Shown here: positions 1 to 8,238 of the stretch, piece after piece | Layout: each line of letters opens with the position of its first letter | Numbering within the stretch: the stretch's first letter is position 1 | Program-made: the position numbers and the translations under genes | Notes under the pieces: generated by a model | The model's input: the letters and a program-made list of their open reading frames with translations, nothing else | Database searches by the model: none | What the model was told of the DNA's origin: nothing | Assembly (NCBI RefSeq): GCF_004341035.1 | Contig: NZ_SLXK01000033.1 | Location: 1 to 45,818 of the forward strand | From: Scopulibacillus darangshiensis | GTDB lineage: Bacteria; Bacillota; Bacilli; Bacillales; Sporolactobacillaceae | Direction: 5' to 3' | Length of the DNA stretch: 45,818 bases

Positions 1-566
1 TGCTTTCGCAACATGGCAAAAGGGATATAATCATATTTTTTCCATTCACCGTTCTTTTTCATGCCTCCCATCGTCACTAACATATGCACATGCGGGTTAA
101 AATTCACACGGGAGCCAAACGTATGTAGCCCAGCAATTACCCCAGGAGTGACCTTGAATTTCTTTTTAAACCAATCTTGAATCACTTGAACAGCCTCGTC
201 CATTAAGGGTTTCAACAGCTCTCGGTGTTTTAGGAAAATCTCTCTCAGCCCTTCGTCCATCGTAAAAATAACATGACGATGATTGACCTGAAAAACTTCC
301 TCCTGAAGCAATCGACTCCATTCTTCCGTTTCCCCACTGCTGCAGGTTGTACAAAACCTTCCCTTACATCGGTACGGAATTCGCTTCACATCATGGCAAC
401 CTTCGCACACAAAAAGTTTGAACCCATTTTTCGGATTCCCACAGTTCTTAAACTTCTCCACCTCTTTTAACACAATAGGTCGAAGGTTCCTATGATGTTT
501 GTTAATAAATTTTTCCCAGTGTTGATGTTGGTCAAAAAATATACGTCGCAAAATATTTGTCTCCAT
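1..566 (-). CDS. HUH (Y2) transposase, IS91-like, partial at left edge
   Basis: The minus-strand frame is open from an ATG at 566 to the window edge, giving 188 visible N-terminal residues. It opens METNILRRIF, followed by a cysteine cluster of zinc-binding type (VCEGCHDVKR, then YRCKGRFCTTC) and then the metal-binding HUH motif in FNPHVHMLVTMGG. This order, zinc finger then HxH, is that of IS91/ISCR-like transposases, which nick and join single-stranded DNA through a tyrosine; the tyrosine would lie beyond the edge. Whether the gene is intact cannot be told. It sits beside the first copy of an interspersed repeat and is unlike the housekeeping genes to its right, so it probably arrived by transposition. 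Confidence 0.8.
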   Translation of the reverse strand, partial: METNILRRIFFDQHQHWEKFINKHHRNLRPIVLKEVEKFKNCGNPKNGFKLFVCEGCHDVKRIPYRCKGRFCTTCSSGETEEWSRLLQEEVFQVNHRHVIFTMDEGLREIFLKHRELLKPLMDEAVQVIQDWFKKKFKVTPGVIAGLHTFGSRVNFNPHVHMLVTMGGMKKNGEWKKYDYIPFAMLRK

Positions 567-636
567 AACTCTTATATACCCCAAATCCAAAAAAGACAAC
601 ACATAAATCTGCCTCAACTTATAAATTCTGATACTA

Positions 637-733
637 TAAAGAAAACTCGCCGATTGGCGAGCCTTTGGCGAAGACAGAGGCGTAGTTGCACTTATGTGCG
701 TCAGAAAGTTATACTTTCTGATTAACTAAATAA
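637..733 (+). repeat. Interspersed modular repeat, copy A (short form)
   Basis: About 97 bp. It starts with a hairpin (CTCGCC-GATT-GGCGAG), continues through GAAGACAGAGGCGTAGTTGC and CTTATGTGCGTC, and ends with a second hairpin (AGAAAGT/ACTTTCT) followed by ATTAACTAAATAAA. Near-identical sequence occurs at 5862-5964; longer versions are at 9757-9895 (opposite orientation) and 16573-16728. This copy lies between the transposase gene and the lipoprotein terminator. Confidence 0.85.
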
Positions 734-765
734 AAACAGTGCATAGATTTTTCATCCATGCACTG
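732..765 (-). terminator. Intrinsic terminator of the YhcN-like lipoprotein gene
   Basis: An 8-bp perfect stem (CAGTGCAT 737-744 with ATGCACTG 758-765), followed on the minus strand by five T. It lies just after the stop codon of the lipoprotein gene. Confidence 0.8.
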
Positions 766-771
766 CCTTCC

Positions 772-1242
772 TCACTTGTTTTTGACATCGAGGTTAATGT
801 CGTAGCGCACCATCTGGGCCTGAAGCTTATTCTTCAAGTTGTTAACCGCTTGCTTGTAAGCCTTATCGTTGCCGGTATAAGTGGCATTGACAAAGGCATT
901 ATTTCCGATAATCGAAATAGACCGCGCCTTAAAACCAGCCGTATTATTAACGGTATACCGCATCATATCTTGATCATGGCCAAGATTATGATGCTTCAGG
1001 TTCGTATTGTGGAATTCACCGGTCTGGTTCCCGAGATATGATGCGCCTGACTCCCGATTACTGGAGATTTGAGTGTAGTTAGTGACAGGCCCCATACCAA
1101 AATATCTATCGCGAACCGTCCTCGTTTCGACACCAGTTTGATACGGTGATGCACTTTGGTGCTTTTCAGGAGGTCCCGCGCTGCATCCAGCAGCTGTCAT
1201 AAGCAGCATAACACCTGAAATAATCAGTTTCGTATAAGCCAC
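772..1242 (-). CDS. YhcN/YlaJ-family sporulation lipoprotein
   Basis: A 156-residue protein if translation starts at the GTG at 1242, chosen because AGGAGG (1251-1256) lies 8 nt upstream; an upstream ATG at 1263 would precede that ribosome site and is unlikely. The N-terminus is a short lipoprotein signal (hydrophobic stretch ending MLLMTAAGC), so the mature protein should be lipid-anchored at the cysteine. The C-terminal half carries features of the YhcN/YlaJ family (ISIIGNNAFVNATY and a charged helix KQAVNNLKNKL). In B. subtilis this family is found in the spore inner membrane or coat fraction; the biochemical role is unknown. The gene lies downstream of tdk, and its ribosome site is inside a strong hairpin (separate entry). 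Confidence 0.8.
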   Translation of the reverse strand: MAYTKLIISGVMLLMTAAGCSAGPPEKHQSASPYQTGVETRTVRDRYFGMGPVTNYTQISSNRESGASYLGNQTGEFHNTNLKHHNLGHDQDMMRYTVNNTAGFKARSISIIGNNAFVNATYTGNDKAYKQAVNNLKNKLQAQMVRYDINLDVKNK

Positions 1243-1244
1243 AA

Positions 1245-1288
1245 AAAACACCTCCTGTGACATAGTTTTTCACTTGCGGAGGTGTTTT
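1245..1288 (-). terminator. tdk terminator that contains the lipoprotein ribosome site
   Basis: An 11-bp perfect inverted repeat (AAAACACCTCC 1245-1255 with GGAGGTGTTTT 1278-1288), with an inner GTGA/TCAC pair that extends the stem. On the minus strand the 3' arm reads GGAGGTGTTTTTT, so it looks like a terminator for tdk; the same arm holds the AGGAGG ribosome site of the lipoprotein gene, 8 nt from its GTG start. Confidence 0.6.
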
Positions 1289-1359
1289 ACTTGTTAAATT
1301 TTTTCCATATAAGCACGAATAAGAGCTTTTCGCTTTTCGTCCGCTCAAAAAAGTTAAAT

Positions 1360-1983
1360 TTAACTCGTCACTTTTCCCACTGAATCGGCCCCTGCCTTAT
1401 GGGCGGGCTTTTCTGGAACTTCGTGACAATGACGGCATCTTGCTTCATAAGATTCCGATGCGCCGACAAGAATGACAGGATCGTTGTATGATGCCGGTTC
1501 CCCTTCAATCAGGCGCTGTGTCCGGCTCGCCGGAGAACCGCAGACAACACATACCGCATTAAGCTTTGTAACGCTTTCACTGACAGCCATTAACTTTGGC
1601 ACCGGTTCAAACGGTTCACCGCGAAAATCCATATCCAGCCCTGCTATAATGACGCGGATGCCTTTATTCGCAAGGTTTTGAGCAGCCGAAACCATGCCAT
1701 TATCAAAAAACTGCACTTCATCAATAGCAACAACCCGTGTATCCTCTTCAACACTATTCAAGATCTCATCTGATGTTTTTACAGATAAGGCTTTCACAGC
1801 ATTGCCTGTGTGTGATACAACTGCTTCGTCACTATATCGGTTGTCAATGGCCGGTTTAAAAACTTGGATTTTCTGCTTGCCGAAGCTGGCACTGCGGACC
1901 CGGCGAATCAGCTCCTCTGATTTTCCGGAAAACATGCTGCCGCAAATACATTCAATCCAGCCTGTCTGGTTTGTCAATTGCAT
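1360..1983 (-). CDS. tdk: Thymidine kinase
   Basis: 207 residues, the usual length of type II thymidine kinases. It phosphorylates thymidine to dTMP with ATP in the salvage pathway. The P-loop GSMFSGKS is at 15-22, the DEVQFF motif with the catalytic glutamate at 88-93, and the structural zinc site is formed by Cys145/Cys148 and Cys183/Cys186 (CVVC and CRHC), so all expected residues are present. The ATG at 1983 is preceded by AAAGGATG. The gene is followed by the hairpin at 1245-1288 and then the lipoprotein gene. tdk next to rpmE and rho is the usual Bacillales arrangement; here a 700-bp repeat-rich gap separates tdk from rpmE. Confidence 0.95.
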   Translation of the reverse strand: MQLTNQTGWIECICGSMFSGKSEELIRRVRSASFGKQKIQVFKPAIDNRYSDEAVVSHTGNAVKALSVKTSDEILNSVEEDTRVVAIDEVQFFDNGMVSAAQNLANKGIRVIIAGLDMDFRGEPFEPVPKLMAVSESVTKLNAVCVVCGSPASRTQRLIEGEPASYNDPVILVGASESYEARCRHCHEVPEKPAHKAGADSVGKVTS

Positions 1984-2250
1984 GCCAACGCATCCTTTCT
2001 TACTATGCTATGTATCATTAATTGTTGGACAGTCTTGTTCACCTGCGGCAATTTGCGCATACCTCGCTTCTGAGTGGTTTTGTCAGCAGCCGATTACGCC
2101 TATCCAGCAGGCATTTTCCGCCTAAATTGGTTTTTATTTTACCCATCTTAAATTTCATTACAGAGCAAAAAAAATACCACATTTAGTAACTTTATCTATA
2201 AATAGGAGTACAAGTACAATTTTTTTCATTTTGTCCTCCATCGCCTTTAT
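1984..2250. other. Gap upstream of tdk without a convincing gene
   Basis: This stretch holds no supported gene. A 35-codon minus-strand reading frame (starting MGKIKTNLGG, stop near 2045) has no ribosome site and is not called. The sequence around 2030-2130 has the look of a degenerate interspersed element, but no second copy is visible in the window. The tdk promoter was not identified with confidence. Confidence 0.4.
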
Positions 2251-2573
2251 GAAAGACATTTCGCTCTCTGCTTTGCTCCCTTTTGTCCTTCATCGCCTTT
2301 ATGAAAGACATTTCGCTCTCTGTTTTGCTTCCTTTTGTCTTTCATCGCCTTTATGAAAGACATTTCGCTCTCTGTTTTGCTCCCTTTTGTCTTTCATCGC
2401 CTTTATGAAAGACATTTCGCTCTCTGTTTTGCTTCCTTTTGTCCTTCATCGCCTTTATGAAAGACATTTCACTCACTGTTATGCTCCCTTTTGTCTTTCA
2501 TCGCCTTTATGAAAGACATTTCACTCACTGTTATGCTCCCTTTTGTCTTTCATCGCCCTCATGAAAGACATTT
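2236..2573. repeat. 52-bp tandem repeat array, seven hairpin units
   Basis: The string GAAAGACATTT recurs at 2251, 2303, 2355, 2407, 2459, 2511 and 2563, an exact 52-bp period. Units contain a 10-bp inverted repeat (TGTCTTTCAT, loop CGCCTTT, ATGAAAGACA), so the array is a row of hairpins separated by a C/T-rich spacer. Units at the left carry substitutions in one arm (TGTCCTCCAT), and the last has a changed loop (CGCCCTC). 52 is not a multiple of 3, so a repeated protein is excluded. It occupies the tdk-rpmE gap. Confidence 0.9.
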
Positions 2574-2641
2574 TACCTAATTTTTTATCGGCTTCGGGCG
2601 TTCATATCCAAAAGTCGACATTTTATAATTACCTCAACGAT

Positions 2642-2670
2642 AAAAAAGACAGGCAAGGAAGCTTGCCTGT
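2642..2670 (-). terminator. rpmE intrinsic terminator
   Basis: A 9-bp perfect stem (ACAGGCAAG 2649-2657 with CTTGCCTGT 2662-2670) and a 4-nt loop, followed on the minus strand by C and six T. It lies 16 bp after the rpmE stop codon. Confidence 0.9.
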
Positions 2671-2685
2671 GCTTTTGTTGTTAAA

Positions 2686-2889
2686 TTATTTAAGGTTATA
2701 TTTTTTCTTAAAGCGATCAACACGTCCGCCTTTGTCAGCAAATTTCTGACGGCCAGTGTAGAACGGGTGGCACTCGGAACAAATTTCGACGCTTAGTGGC
2801 CCTTCTTTAATTGAACCTGTTTCAAATTCATTGCCACAAGAACATTTGACAGATACCTTTTTATATTCTGGATGGATTGCTGTTTTCAA
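2686..2889 (-). CDS. rpmE: Ribosomal protein bL31 (zinc-binding form)
   Basis: 67 residues when started at the TTG at 2889: AAGGAG (2899-2904) lies 9 nt upstream, and the resulting N-terminus [12 protein letters not shown] matches the family. The ATG at 2898 directly abuts the ribosome site and is unlikely to be used. Cys16, Cys18, Cys37 and Cys40 (CSC and CSEC) form the zinc site, so this is the zinc-containing L31 rather than the zinc-free paralog used in zinc starvation. The C-terminal block FYTGRQKF and RVDRFKKKY is typical. It has its own sigma-A promoter and terminator between rho and the repeat array. Confidence 0.95.
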   Translation of the reverse strand: MKTAIHPEYKKVSVKCSCGNEFETGSIKEGPLSVEICSECHPFYTGRQKFADKGGRVDRFKKKYNLK

Positions 2890-2950
2890 TTCATTCATCT
2901 CCTTTTCGCCCTGATTTTATTTCAAACCAGAGTTTTGTAACACAGCGTTT

Positions 2951-2979
2951 ATTATAACAAGCTTATCTTATTTTTTCAA
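2951..2979 (-). promoter_or_regulatory. Sigma-A promoter of rpmE
   Basis: TTGAAA (2974-2979), 17-bp spacer, TATAAT (2951-2956). The leader to the TTG start would be about 55 nt. The -35 box abuts the end of rho (2986), so rpmE can be expressed independently of rho. Confidence 0.75.
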
Positions 2980-2985
2980 GCAGCT

Positions 2986-4257
2986 TTATCTACTCGCTGA
3001 TGTGCCGCTTTTTTCCTTTTCAAATAGCTTGAAAAATTCCTCATTGGACTTCGTTTGTTTCAAGCGCTTATAGAAATGTTCAACAAAACCGGCCGAATCA
3101 TCCATCGTCTTGCGCATTGCCCATAACGTCTCAAGATGGTCCTTCTCAATGAGCATTTCTTCTTTACGCGTACCGGAACGGCGGATATCAATGGCCGGGA
3201 AGATCCTCCGTTCTGCAAGGCGGCGGTCAAGGTGAAGTTCCATGTTGCCGGTACCTTTAAATTCTTCGTAGATCACGTCGTCCATGCGGGAACCTGTCTC
3301 GATAAGAGCAGTCGCAAGGATCGTTAGACTGCCGCCCTCTTCAATATTTCGGGCTGCACCGAAAAAGCGCTTTGGCCGGTGAAATGCCGCAGGGTCGATC
3401 CCGCCTGACAATGTTCTTCCGCTCGGCGGAATTACAAGGTTATAGGCGCGAGCCAGCCGAGTAATGCTGTCCATAAGGATAACGACGTCCTTTTTGTGTT
3501 CGACTAATCTCATCGCCCGCTCTAGAACGAGTTCCGCGACTTTAATGTGGTTCTCCGGCACCTCATCGAAGGTTGAGCTTACGACATCACCTTTAACGGA
3601 ACGTTCGATATCTGTTACCTCTTCCGGACGTTCATCGACTAGAAGGACAATAAGTTCCGCATCAGGATGATTGGTTGTTATGCTGTTTGCAATTTCTTTT
3701 AAAAGGATTGTTTTGCCCGCTTTTGGCGGTGCGACAATTAATCCCCTCTGTCCGTAACCGACAGGGGAAATCATATCAATTATTCGTGAAGATAAGCTTT
3801 TGGCGTTTGTCTCAAGGGACATTTTCACTTCAGGATAGAGCGGCGTTAAAGCCGGGAAGTGAACACGGTCTTTTGCCGTATCGGGATCTTCGCCATTTAC
3901 GGCTTCAACATGGAGGAGACCGTAATACCGTTCATTTTCTTTCGGCGGTCGAACCTTTCCCGATACTTTATCACCGTTTCTAAGATCGAAACGTCTGATT
4001 TGAGAAGCTGAGATATAAATATCTTCGGAACTTGGCGAATAGTTAATCGGTCTCAAGAAACCAAAGCCTTCTGTAGGAATGATCTCAAGAACGCCTTCCA
4101 TAAATGATAATCCATCTTGCTCAGCCTGTGCTTTAAGAATCGCAAAGGTGAGCTCGCGTTTTGTGAGCTTGCTGTAATACGAAACTTTATAAGCGCGTGC
4201 TTTCTCATATAGATCTTTAAGTTTCATATTTTCCAATTCTGCTAATGTAACGCTCAT
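2986..4257 (-). CDS. rho: Transcription termination factor Rho
   Basis: 423 residues from the ATG at 4257 ([20 protein letters not shown]), which matches the usual N-terminus and length. The frame stays open for 49 more codons upstream, but that AT-rich extension does not resemble Rho and is judged leader. Rho is a hexameric RNA helicase that ends transcription at untranslated RNA. Visible are the helical Rho_N region ([15 protein letters not shown]), the OB-fold RNA-binding segment ([17 protein letters not shown]), the Walker A loop ([12 protein letters not shown]) and the Walker B region ([16 protein letters not shown]). The ribosome site before 4257 is weak (GGTG-type). Neighbours glpX upstream and rpmE downstream are conserved in Bacillales. 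Confidence 0.95.
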   Translation of the reverse strand: MSVTLAELENMKLKDLYEKARAYKVSYYSKLTKRELTFAILKAQAEQDGLSFMEGVLEIIPTEGFGFLRPINYSPSSEDIYISASQIRRFDLRNGDKVSGKVRPPKENERYYGLLHVEAVNGEDPDTAKDRVHFPALTPLYPEVKMSLETNAKSLSSRIIDMISPVGYGQRGLIVAPPKAGKTILLKEIANSITTNHPDAELIVLLVDERPEEVTDIERSVKGDVVSSTFDEVPENHIKVAELVLERAMRLVEHKKDVVILMDSITRLARAYNLVIPPSGRTLSGGIDPAAFHRPKRFFGAARNIEEGGSLTILATALIETGSRMDDVIYEEFKGTGNMELHLDRRLAERRIFPAIDIRRSGTRKEEMLIEKDHLETLWAMRKTMDDSAGFVEHFYKRLKQTKSNEEFFKLFEKEKSGTSASR

Positions 4258-4415
4258 TATGACACCACACTTCAATAAATTTAAAAAACTTAAAATAATG
4301 TTCGATTGATTTGTCCTTGAAAGGGCTTTAAATAATGAAGAAATTAGGGAGTTAAGGAACTGCTGGATTTTATTATAAATAGGCAACGCTAAAATTTTTA
4401 GCAAAATACCTAATA

Positions 4416-4430
4416 TTAATCTTCTTTCAT
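4416..4430 (-). other. Minimal upstream reading frame in the rho leader
   Basis: ATG AAA GAA GAT TAA (MKED) is preceded, 6 nt upstream, by AGAGGA (4437-4442), a better ribosome site than that of rho itself. It lies about 160 nt before the rho start and inside the predicted transcript. It could influence transcript stability or rho expression; this is inference. Confidence 0.35.
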
Positions 4431-4482
4431 TAATTTTCCTCTGCTTCTTTTTAAATAAAATATGAAGGACTTGAATCTTTTC

Positions 4483-4511
4483 TAATTAGGTCGTAGAGGC
4501 CGCTTTGTCAA
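4483..4511 (-). promoter_or_regulatory. Candidate sigma-A promoter of rho
   Basis: TTGACA (4506-4511), 17-bp spacer, TAATTA (4483-4488). The -35 is perfect and the -10 moderate. It implies a leader of roughly 220 nt before rho. Confidence 0.5.
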
Positions 4512-4658
4512 AACGTTGTTTGATAAGTGGAGGTCGTGGCTTGTCTCTCTTCGAACTCACTACTTATTCTTACCATATTACTATAATTTAATCAAATGCC
4601 TTTAGTCATGATTGTTTGCGGGACTTATTATACGCCTATGCTCTATAAATTTCAAGAA

Positions 4659-4687
4659 GGCACCGACTTTTTGTCAGTGCCCTTTTT
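4659..4687 (+). terminator. Hairpin terminator between glpX and rho
   Basis: GGCACCGAC (4659-4667), TTTTT loop, GTCAGTGCC (4673-4681), one mismatch, followed on the plus strand by CTTTTT. On the minus strand the trailing sequence is only TTCTTG, so the better orientation is plus, where no protein gene precedes it. It may end a short plus-strand RNA starting after the TATAAT at 4582-4587, or may serve glpX imperfectly. Confidence 0.5.
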
Positions 4688-4689
4688 CC

Positions 4690-4830
4690 ACCTGAGGGTA
4701 AGAAAGTATAAAAGTTGTGAGGCTTTGTCTAGCTTTCGCCTAGCCCCTCGAGTCACTTCAGTCCCCCTGCGGCGTTTTAGTCGACCAGTGCTTTTCGGGT
4801 CTGACCAAGGCGCTTTCGCCTTTCTTAATC
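4690..4830. repeat. Interspersed intergenic repeat of Bacillus type
   Basis: The motifs TTGTCTAGCTTTCGCCTAGC, CCCCTCGAGTC and TCTGACCAAGGCGCTTTCGC, in this order, resemble an interspersed sequence recalled from intergenic regions of many Bacillaceae genomes. Only one copy is visible here, so the family assignment rests on memory of the pattern rather than on comparison within the window. It overlaps the end of glpX by a few bases. Confidence 0.5.
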
Positions 4831-5796
4831 TTCACGTATAACTAAATTAGGTTTCTTCTTAAGGCTGTGGGAGCCGTTAATGAATCGTACTGTTCCTGAC
4901 TTTGCCCTCATGACAACGGATTGTGTCGTACCTTTTATACCGGCAAAACGGACACCTTGGAGCAGTTCGCCATCGGTGACACCTGTAGCGGCAAAAATCG
5001 CATCATCACCGCTGACAAGGTCATCCATATAGAGGACTTGGTTTGTATCCTCAATCCCCATTTTCTTGCAGCGTTCCCGTTCCTCATCGTTTTGCGGAAG
5101 CAGACGACCTTGAAGTTCTCCGCCAAGGCATTTAAGTGCAACGGCAGCCAAAACACCTTCGGGGGCGCCGCCTGAGCCTAACAATAAATCCACTCCGGTG
5201 TTCTCAAAAGCCGTATGAATTGCTGCGGCAACATCACCGTCTTGAATAAGTTTAATCCGCGCTCCTGCTTCCCTGACTTCGTGGATGATTTTTTCATGGC
5301 GCCGGCGGTTCAGGATGATGACACAAAGATCCTCAATATCCTTATTCTTTGCCTTTGCGACCGCTTTCAGGTTATCAATAACCGGTGCATCGATGTCGAT
5401 TTTCCCGACCGATTCCGGGCCAACAGCGATTTTATCCATATACATGTCCGGTGCATGCAATAGGTTGCCATGGTCCGCAACAGCAAGGACAGCGAGAGCA
5501 TTCCAAGTACCCGCAGCCACAATATTTGTTCCTTCTAAAGGATCGACAGCAACATCCACCCTTGGGCCATAGCCTGTACCAAGTTTTTCGCCAATATAGA
5601 GCATCGGTGCTTCGTCCATTTCACCTTCACCGATGACAACTGTGCCTTTCATCGGCACCGTATCGAAAACATTTCGCATGGCAGATGTCGCTGCATCATC
5701 AGCTTCTTCCTTTTTGCCTCTGCCCATCCATCTTGCAGAAGCAAGTGCTGCTGCTTCAGTGACTCTGACCAACTCCATCGAAAGACTTCTTTCCAT
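4825..5796 (-). CDS. glpX: Class II fructose-1,6-bisphosphatase
   Basis: 323 residues from the ATG at 5796 ([20 protein letters not shown]), with GCGGGGA upstream. A GTG seven codons earlier gives a tail absent from the family. The enzyme removes the 1-phosphate of fructose-1,6-bisphosphate in gluconeogenesis. The lithium-sensitive phosphatase signature is present: [11 protein letters not shown] as the first metal-binding stretch and DPLEGT as the second, then [14 protein letters not shown] towards the C-terminus. The gene belongs to the rho-glpX-murA-tal-fba block, where several neighbours act in central carbon metabolism. An interspersed repeat (5862-5964) separates it from murA. Confidence 0.95.
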   Translation of the reverse strand: MERSLSMELVRVTEAAALASARWMGRGKKEEADDAATSAMRNVFDTVPMKGTVVIGEGEMDEAPMLYIGEKLGTGYGPRVDVAVDPLEGTNIVAAGTWNALAVLAVADHGNLLHAPDMYMDKIAVGPESVGKIDIDAPVIDNLKAVAKAKNKDIEDLCVIILNRRRHEKIIHEVREAGARIKLIQDGDVAAAIHTAFENTGVDLLLGSGGAPEGVLAAVALKCLGGELQGRLLPQNDEERERCKKMGIEDTNQVLYMDDLVSGDDAIFAATGVTDGELLQGVRFAGIKGTTQSVVMRAKSGTVRFINGSHSLKKKPNLVIRED

Positions 5797-5861
5797 TTCG
5801 CATTTCCCCGCTTTCACTATATCTCTGCTTTTCCTTACCCTATTCTACACGACAATTGTTG

Positions 5862-5964
5862 TTAAAGAAAACTTGCCGATTGGCAAGCCTTTAAAAGGCG
5901 AAGACAGAGGCGTAGTTGCACTTATGTGCGTCAGAAAGTTATACTTTCTGATTAACTAAATAAA
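5862..5964 (+). repeat. Interspersed modular repeat, copy B (short form)
   Basis: About 103 bp, almost identical to copy A: TTGCC-GAT-TGGCAA hairpin, GAAGACAGAGGCGTAGTTGC, CTTATGTGCGTC, AGAAAGT/ACTTTCT hairpin, ATTAACTAAATAAA. It lies between murA and glpX, ending 7 bp from the murA stop. Confidence 0.85.
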
Positions 5965-5970
5965 ACTTTG

Positions 5971-7263
5971 TTAATCGCCCACTTTGGCATCTTCACGTTC
6001 TTCAACACCTAGGTCCTCGCGCCAAATTTTGGCACCAATGCCCTGCAATTTCTCCACAAGTTGACTGTAGCCCCTATCAATGTGCTCAAGACCCATAATT
6101 TCCGTTATCCCGTTTGCCATTAATCCGGCAGCAACCAGGGATGCCCCCGCTCTCAGGTCAGTTGCTTTGACCTTTGCACCCTGCAGGCGGTTCGGACCGG
6201 AAACAATTGAGGATCGGCCTTCAACTTTTACCTCTGCACCCATCCGCCGCAGCTCGTCTATATGCTTAAAGCGTGATCCGTAGATGGTATCTGTTACAAT
6301 GCTCGTTCCTTTTGCCTGTGTCAGAAGGCTTGTTAATGGTTGCTGCAAGTCGGTTGGGAACCCGGGGTAAACCAATGTTTTAATATCGGCATTCTTAAAT
6401 GAGCCAATCTGGCGGGAGACAGCGATCTGTTCATCGTATGTATCGATGGTAATCCCCATTTCCCTTAACTTAGCCGTCAGAGATTCTACATGCTGCGGAA
6501 TGACGTTATCGATCAAAACACGGTCACCCATTGCTGCGGCGATAACCATATATGTTCCCGCTTCAATCCGGTCCGGAATGATGGAATGTCTGCAGCCATG
6601 CAGGGTATCCACACCTTCAATCCGGATAACATCTGTTCCCGCTCCTTTGATTTTCGCGCCCATACTAGATAGCAATGTTGCAACATCAATGATTTCAGGT
6701 TCCTTCGCAGCATTCTCAATGATTGTCCGTCCCTTTGCTTTGACTGCTGCCAGCATAATATTAATCGTTGCACCCACGCTCACTACGTCTAAATAAATTC
6801 GGGCACCGCGGAGTTCTTTTGCACGTAAATAAATCGCACCTTGTTCGTTAGTTACCTTAGCTCCAAGGGCCTCGAACCCCTTAATGTGCTGATCAATCGG
6901 ACGCGGGCCAAGGTTGCATCCGCCGGGCAGGCCAATAACTGCTTGTTTAAAACGGCCAAGCATGGCCCCCATTAGGTAATAAGACGCACGCAACTTTTTC
7001 ACCCGTCCATTTGGCAGCGGCATATCAATCATTTCAGACGGATCAACCGTTAATGTATTATTTTCAAAAGAAACATCCCCGCCAATTTCCTTAAGTAATT
7101 CAGAGAGAATCCGGACATCGGAAATATTTGGAAGTTGTTCAATTGTCACAGTGGAATCAGCTAGTATTGCTGCCGGTATTAGAGCTACGGCACTATTTTT
7201 CGCTCCGCTTACCTGCACGGTACCTTTAAGGCGATGACCGCCTTCAATCATTAATTTCTCCAT
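5971..7263 (-). CDS. murA: UDP-N-acetylglucosamine 1-carboxyvinyltransferase
   Basis: 430 residues; AAAAGGAG precedes the ATG. MurA transfers enolpyruvate from PEP to UDP-GlcNAc in the first committed step of peptidoglycan synthesis, in the cytoplasm. The catalytic cysteine is Cys116 in [11 protein letters not shown], so the enzyme is expected to be fosfomycin-sensitive. The N-terminal substrate loop [18 protein letters not shown] is intact. Bacillales carry two paralogs; position next to tal and fba matches the B. subtilis murAB (murZ) locus. The C-terminus ends in a short charged tail ([10 protein letters not shown]) just before a repeat element. Confidence 0.95.
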   Translation of the reverse strand: MEKLMIEGGHRLKGTVQVSGAKNSAVALIPAAILADSTVTIEQLPNISDVRILSELLKEIGGDVSFENNTLTVDPSEMIDMPLPNGRVKKLRASYYLMGAMLGRFKQAVIGLPGGCNLGPRPIDQHIKGFEALGAKVTNEQGAIYLRAKELRGARIYLDVVSVGATINIMLAAVKAKGRTIIENAAKEPEIIDVATLLSSMGAKIKGAGTDVIRIEGVDTLHGCRHSIIPDRIEAGTYMVIAAAMGDRVLIDNVIPQHVESLTAKLREMGITIDTYDEQIAVSRQIGSFKNADIKTLVYPGFPTDLQQPLTSLLTQAKGTSIVTDTIYGSRFKHIDELRRMGAEVKVEGRSSIVSGPNRLQGAKVKATDLRAGASLVAAGLMANGITEIMGLEHIDRGYSQLVEKLQGIGAKIWREDLGVEEREDAKVGD

Positions 7264-7350
7264 GATTAACTCCTTTTCTGCGTCATTCCTTAAGATTTTA
7301 TTACCCCAGGGTCAACCCATTTCTTTTACGTTCTTGGACACGATATTCTT

Positions 7351-7380
7351 ATTATAAACATTTTTGCACGCATCATGTAA
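7351..7380 (-). promoter_or_regulatory. Candidate sigma-A promoter of murA
   Basis: TTACAT (7375-7380), 18-bp spacer, TATAAT (7351-7356). The leader before murA would be about 80 nt. It follows directly after the tal terminator. Confidence 0.6.
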
Positions 7381-7401
7381 CCCTGGTATGTCATAAAATC
7401 T

Positions 7402-7433
7402 AAAGAAAAGTGCCTCAGGTAAATGAGACACTT
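7402..7433 (-). terminator. tal terminator
   Basis: A 10-bp stem with one mismatch (AAGTGCCTCA 7408-7417 with TGAGACACTT 7424-7433), 6-nt loop, followed on the minus strand by TTCTTTA. It lies about 16 bp after the tal stop. Confidence 0.7.
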
Positions 7434-7449
7434 CTTCCCGATAACCTTC

Positions 7450-8100
7450 CTAATGGTTATTTTTATACTTTTCCCAGTCAGATAAAAAGGCATCTAAACC
7501 TTTATCCGTTAACGGATGCTGCATCATTTGCTTGAAGACTTTAAATGGAATGGTGGCGATATCTGATCCGCTTTCTGCAGCTTGTGTGACATGCAAGGTA
7601 TGGCGGATAGATGCGGCGATTATCTCGGTATCAATGCCGTACATATCGAACAATGCCGAAATTTGCGCTACGAGCTGAAGACCGTCTTGACCGATATCAT
7701 CCAAACGGCCGACAAATGGGGAAACAAATGTTGCTCCGGCCCGTGCAGCTAGTAAGGCCTGATTCGCTGAAAAAATCAATGTCACGTTCGTCTTAATGCC
7801 CTGATTAGAAAAGGCATGAACAGCCTTCAATCCTTCTTCAGTCATCGGGACTTTAACGGTAATATTTGGCGCCAAGGCTGCGAGCTGTTTTCCTTCTTCA
7901 ATCATTTCCTCGGCTTTCGTCGATACGACTTCAGCACTGACTGGCCCTGATACGATTGAGGTAATTTCTTTCAATCGATCATGAAAATCAACGTTTTCCT
8001 TAGCCACCAGGGTCGGATTTGTTGTTACCCCGGCTAACACACCAAGTTCATTAATTTCCTTAATTTCATTTACATTCGCTGTATCAATAAAAAATTTCAT
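7450..8100 (-). CDS. tal: Transaldolase / fructose-6-phosphate aldolase family
   Basis: 216 residues from the ATG at 8100 ([20 protein letters not shown]), with AGGAGG about 10 nt upstream. This is the short TalC/MipB-type transaldolase, a cytoplasmic pentose-phosphate enzyme moving a dihydroxyacetone unit between sugar phosphates. The Schiff-base lysine is Lys83 in [32 protein letters not shown] and SPFVGRLDD are family motifs. Fructose-6-phosphate aldolase cannot be told from transaldolase activity on sequence alone. It lies 138 bp after fba with no clear terminator between, and ends in its own terminator, so fba-tal co-transcription is likely. Confidence 0.93.
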   Translation of the reverse strand: MKFFIDTANVNEIKEINELGVLAGVTTNPTLVAKENVDFHDRLKEITSIVSGPVSAEVVSTKAEEMIEEGKQLAALAPNITVKVPMTEEGLKAVHAFSNQGIKTNVTLIFSANQALLAARAGATFVSPFVGRLDDIGQDGLQLVAQISALFDMYGIDTEIIAASIRHTLHVTQAAESGSDIATIPFKVFKQMMQHPLTDKGLDAFLSDWEKYKNNH

Positions 8101-8238
8101 TGTATCCTTCCTCCTAATTAAAGCCTTATCCAAATTAGTTTGTGAAAAAACGGCTTATTCCATGTAAAGAGACATAAAACCAGTCACAATAACAGCCATG
8201 ACGGTCTTATGCCTTTTTCTATTACATAATAAGTATGT

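Larger units (their letters stand above)
4258..4824. other. Rho leader and rho-glpX gap
   Basis: From right to left this holds an interspersed repeat (4690-4830), a hairpin terminator read best on the plus strand (4659-4687) with a plus-strand TATAAT upstream at 4582, a minus-strand promoter for rho (4483-4511), and an AT-rich leader of about 220 nt that contains a four-codon reading frame with its own ribosome site (4416-4430). No protein gene of normal size is present. Confidence 0.6.

Noticed and set aside
2000-2150. 35-codon minus-strand gene upstream of tdk (MGKIKTNLGG)
   Set aside because: No ribosome site, no recognisable family; looks like part of a degenerate element.
2543-2749. 68-residue plus-strand protein beginning MSFIALMKD
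   Set aside because: Its start lies in the last 52-bp repeat unit and its end runs antisense through the rpmE terminator and gene.
4258-4404. N-terminal extension of Rho by 49 residues
   Set aside because: Composition is AT-rich and unlike Rho, the TTG at 4404 lacks a good ribosome site, and the ATG at 4257 gives the standard N-terminus.
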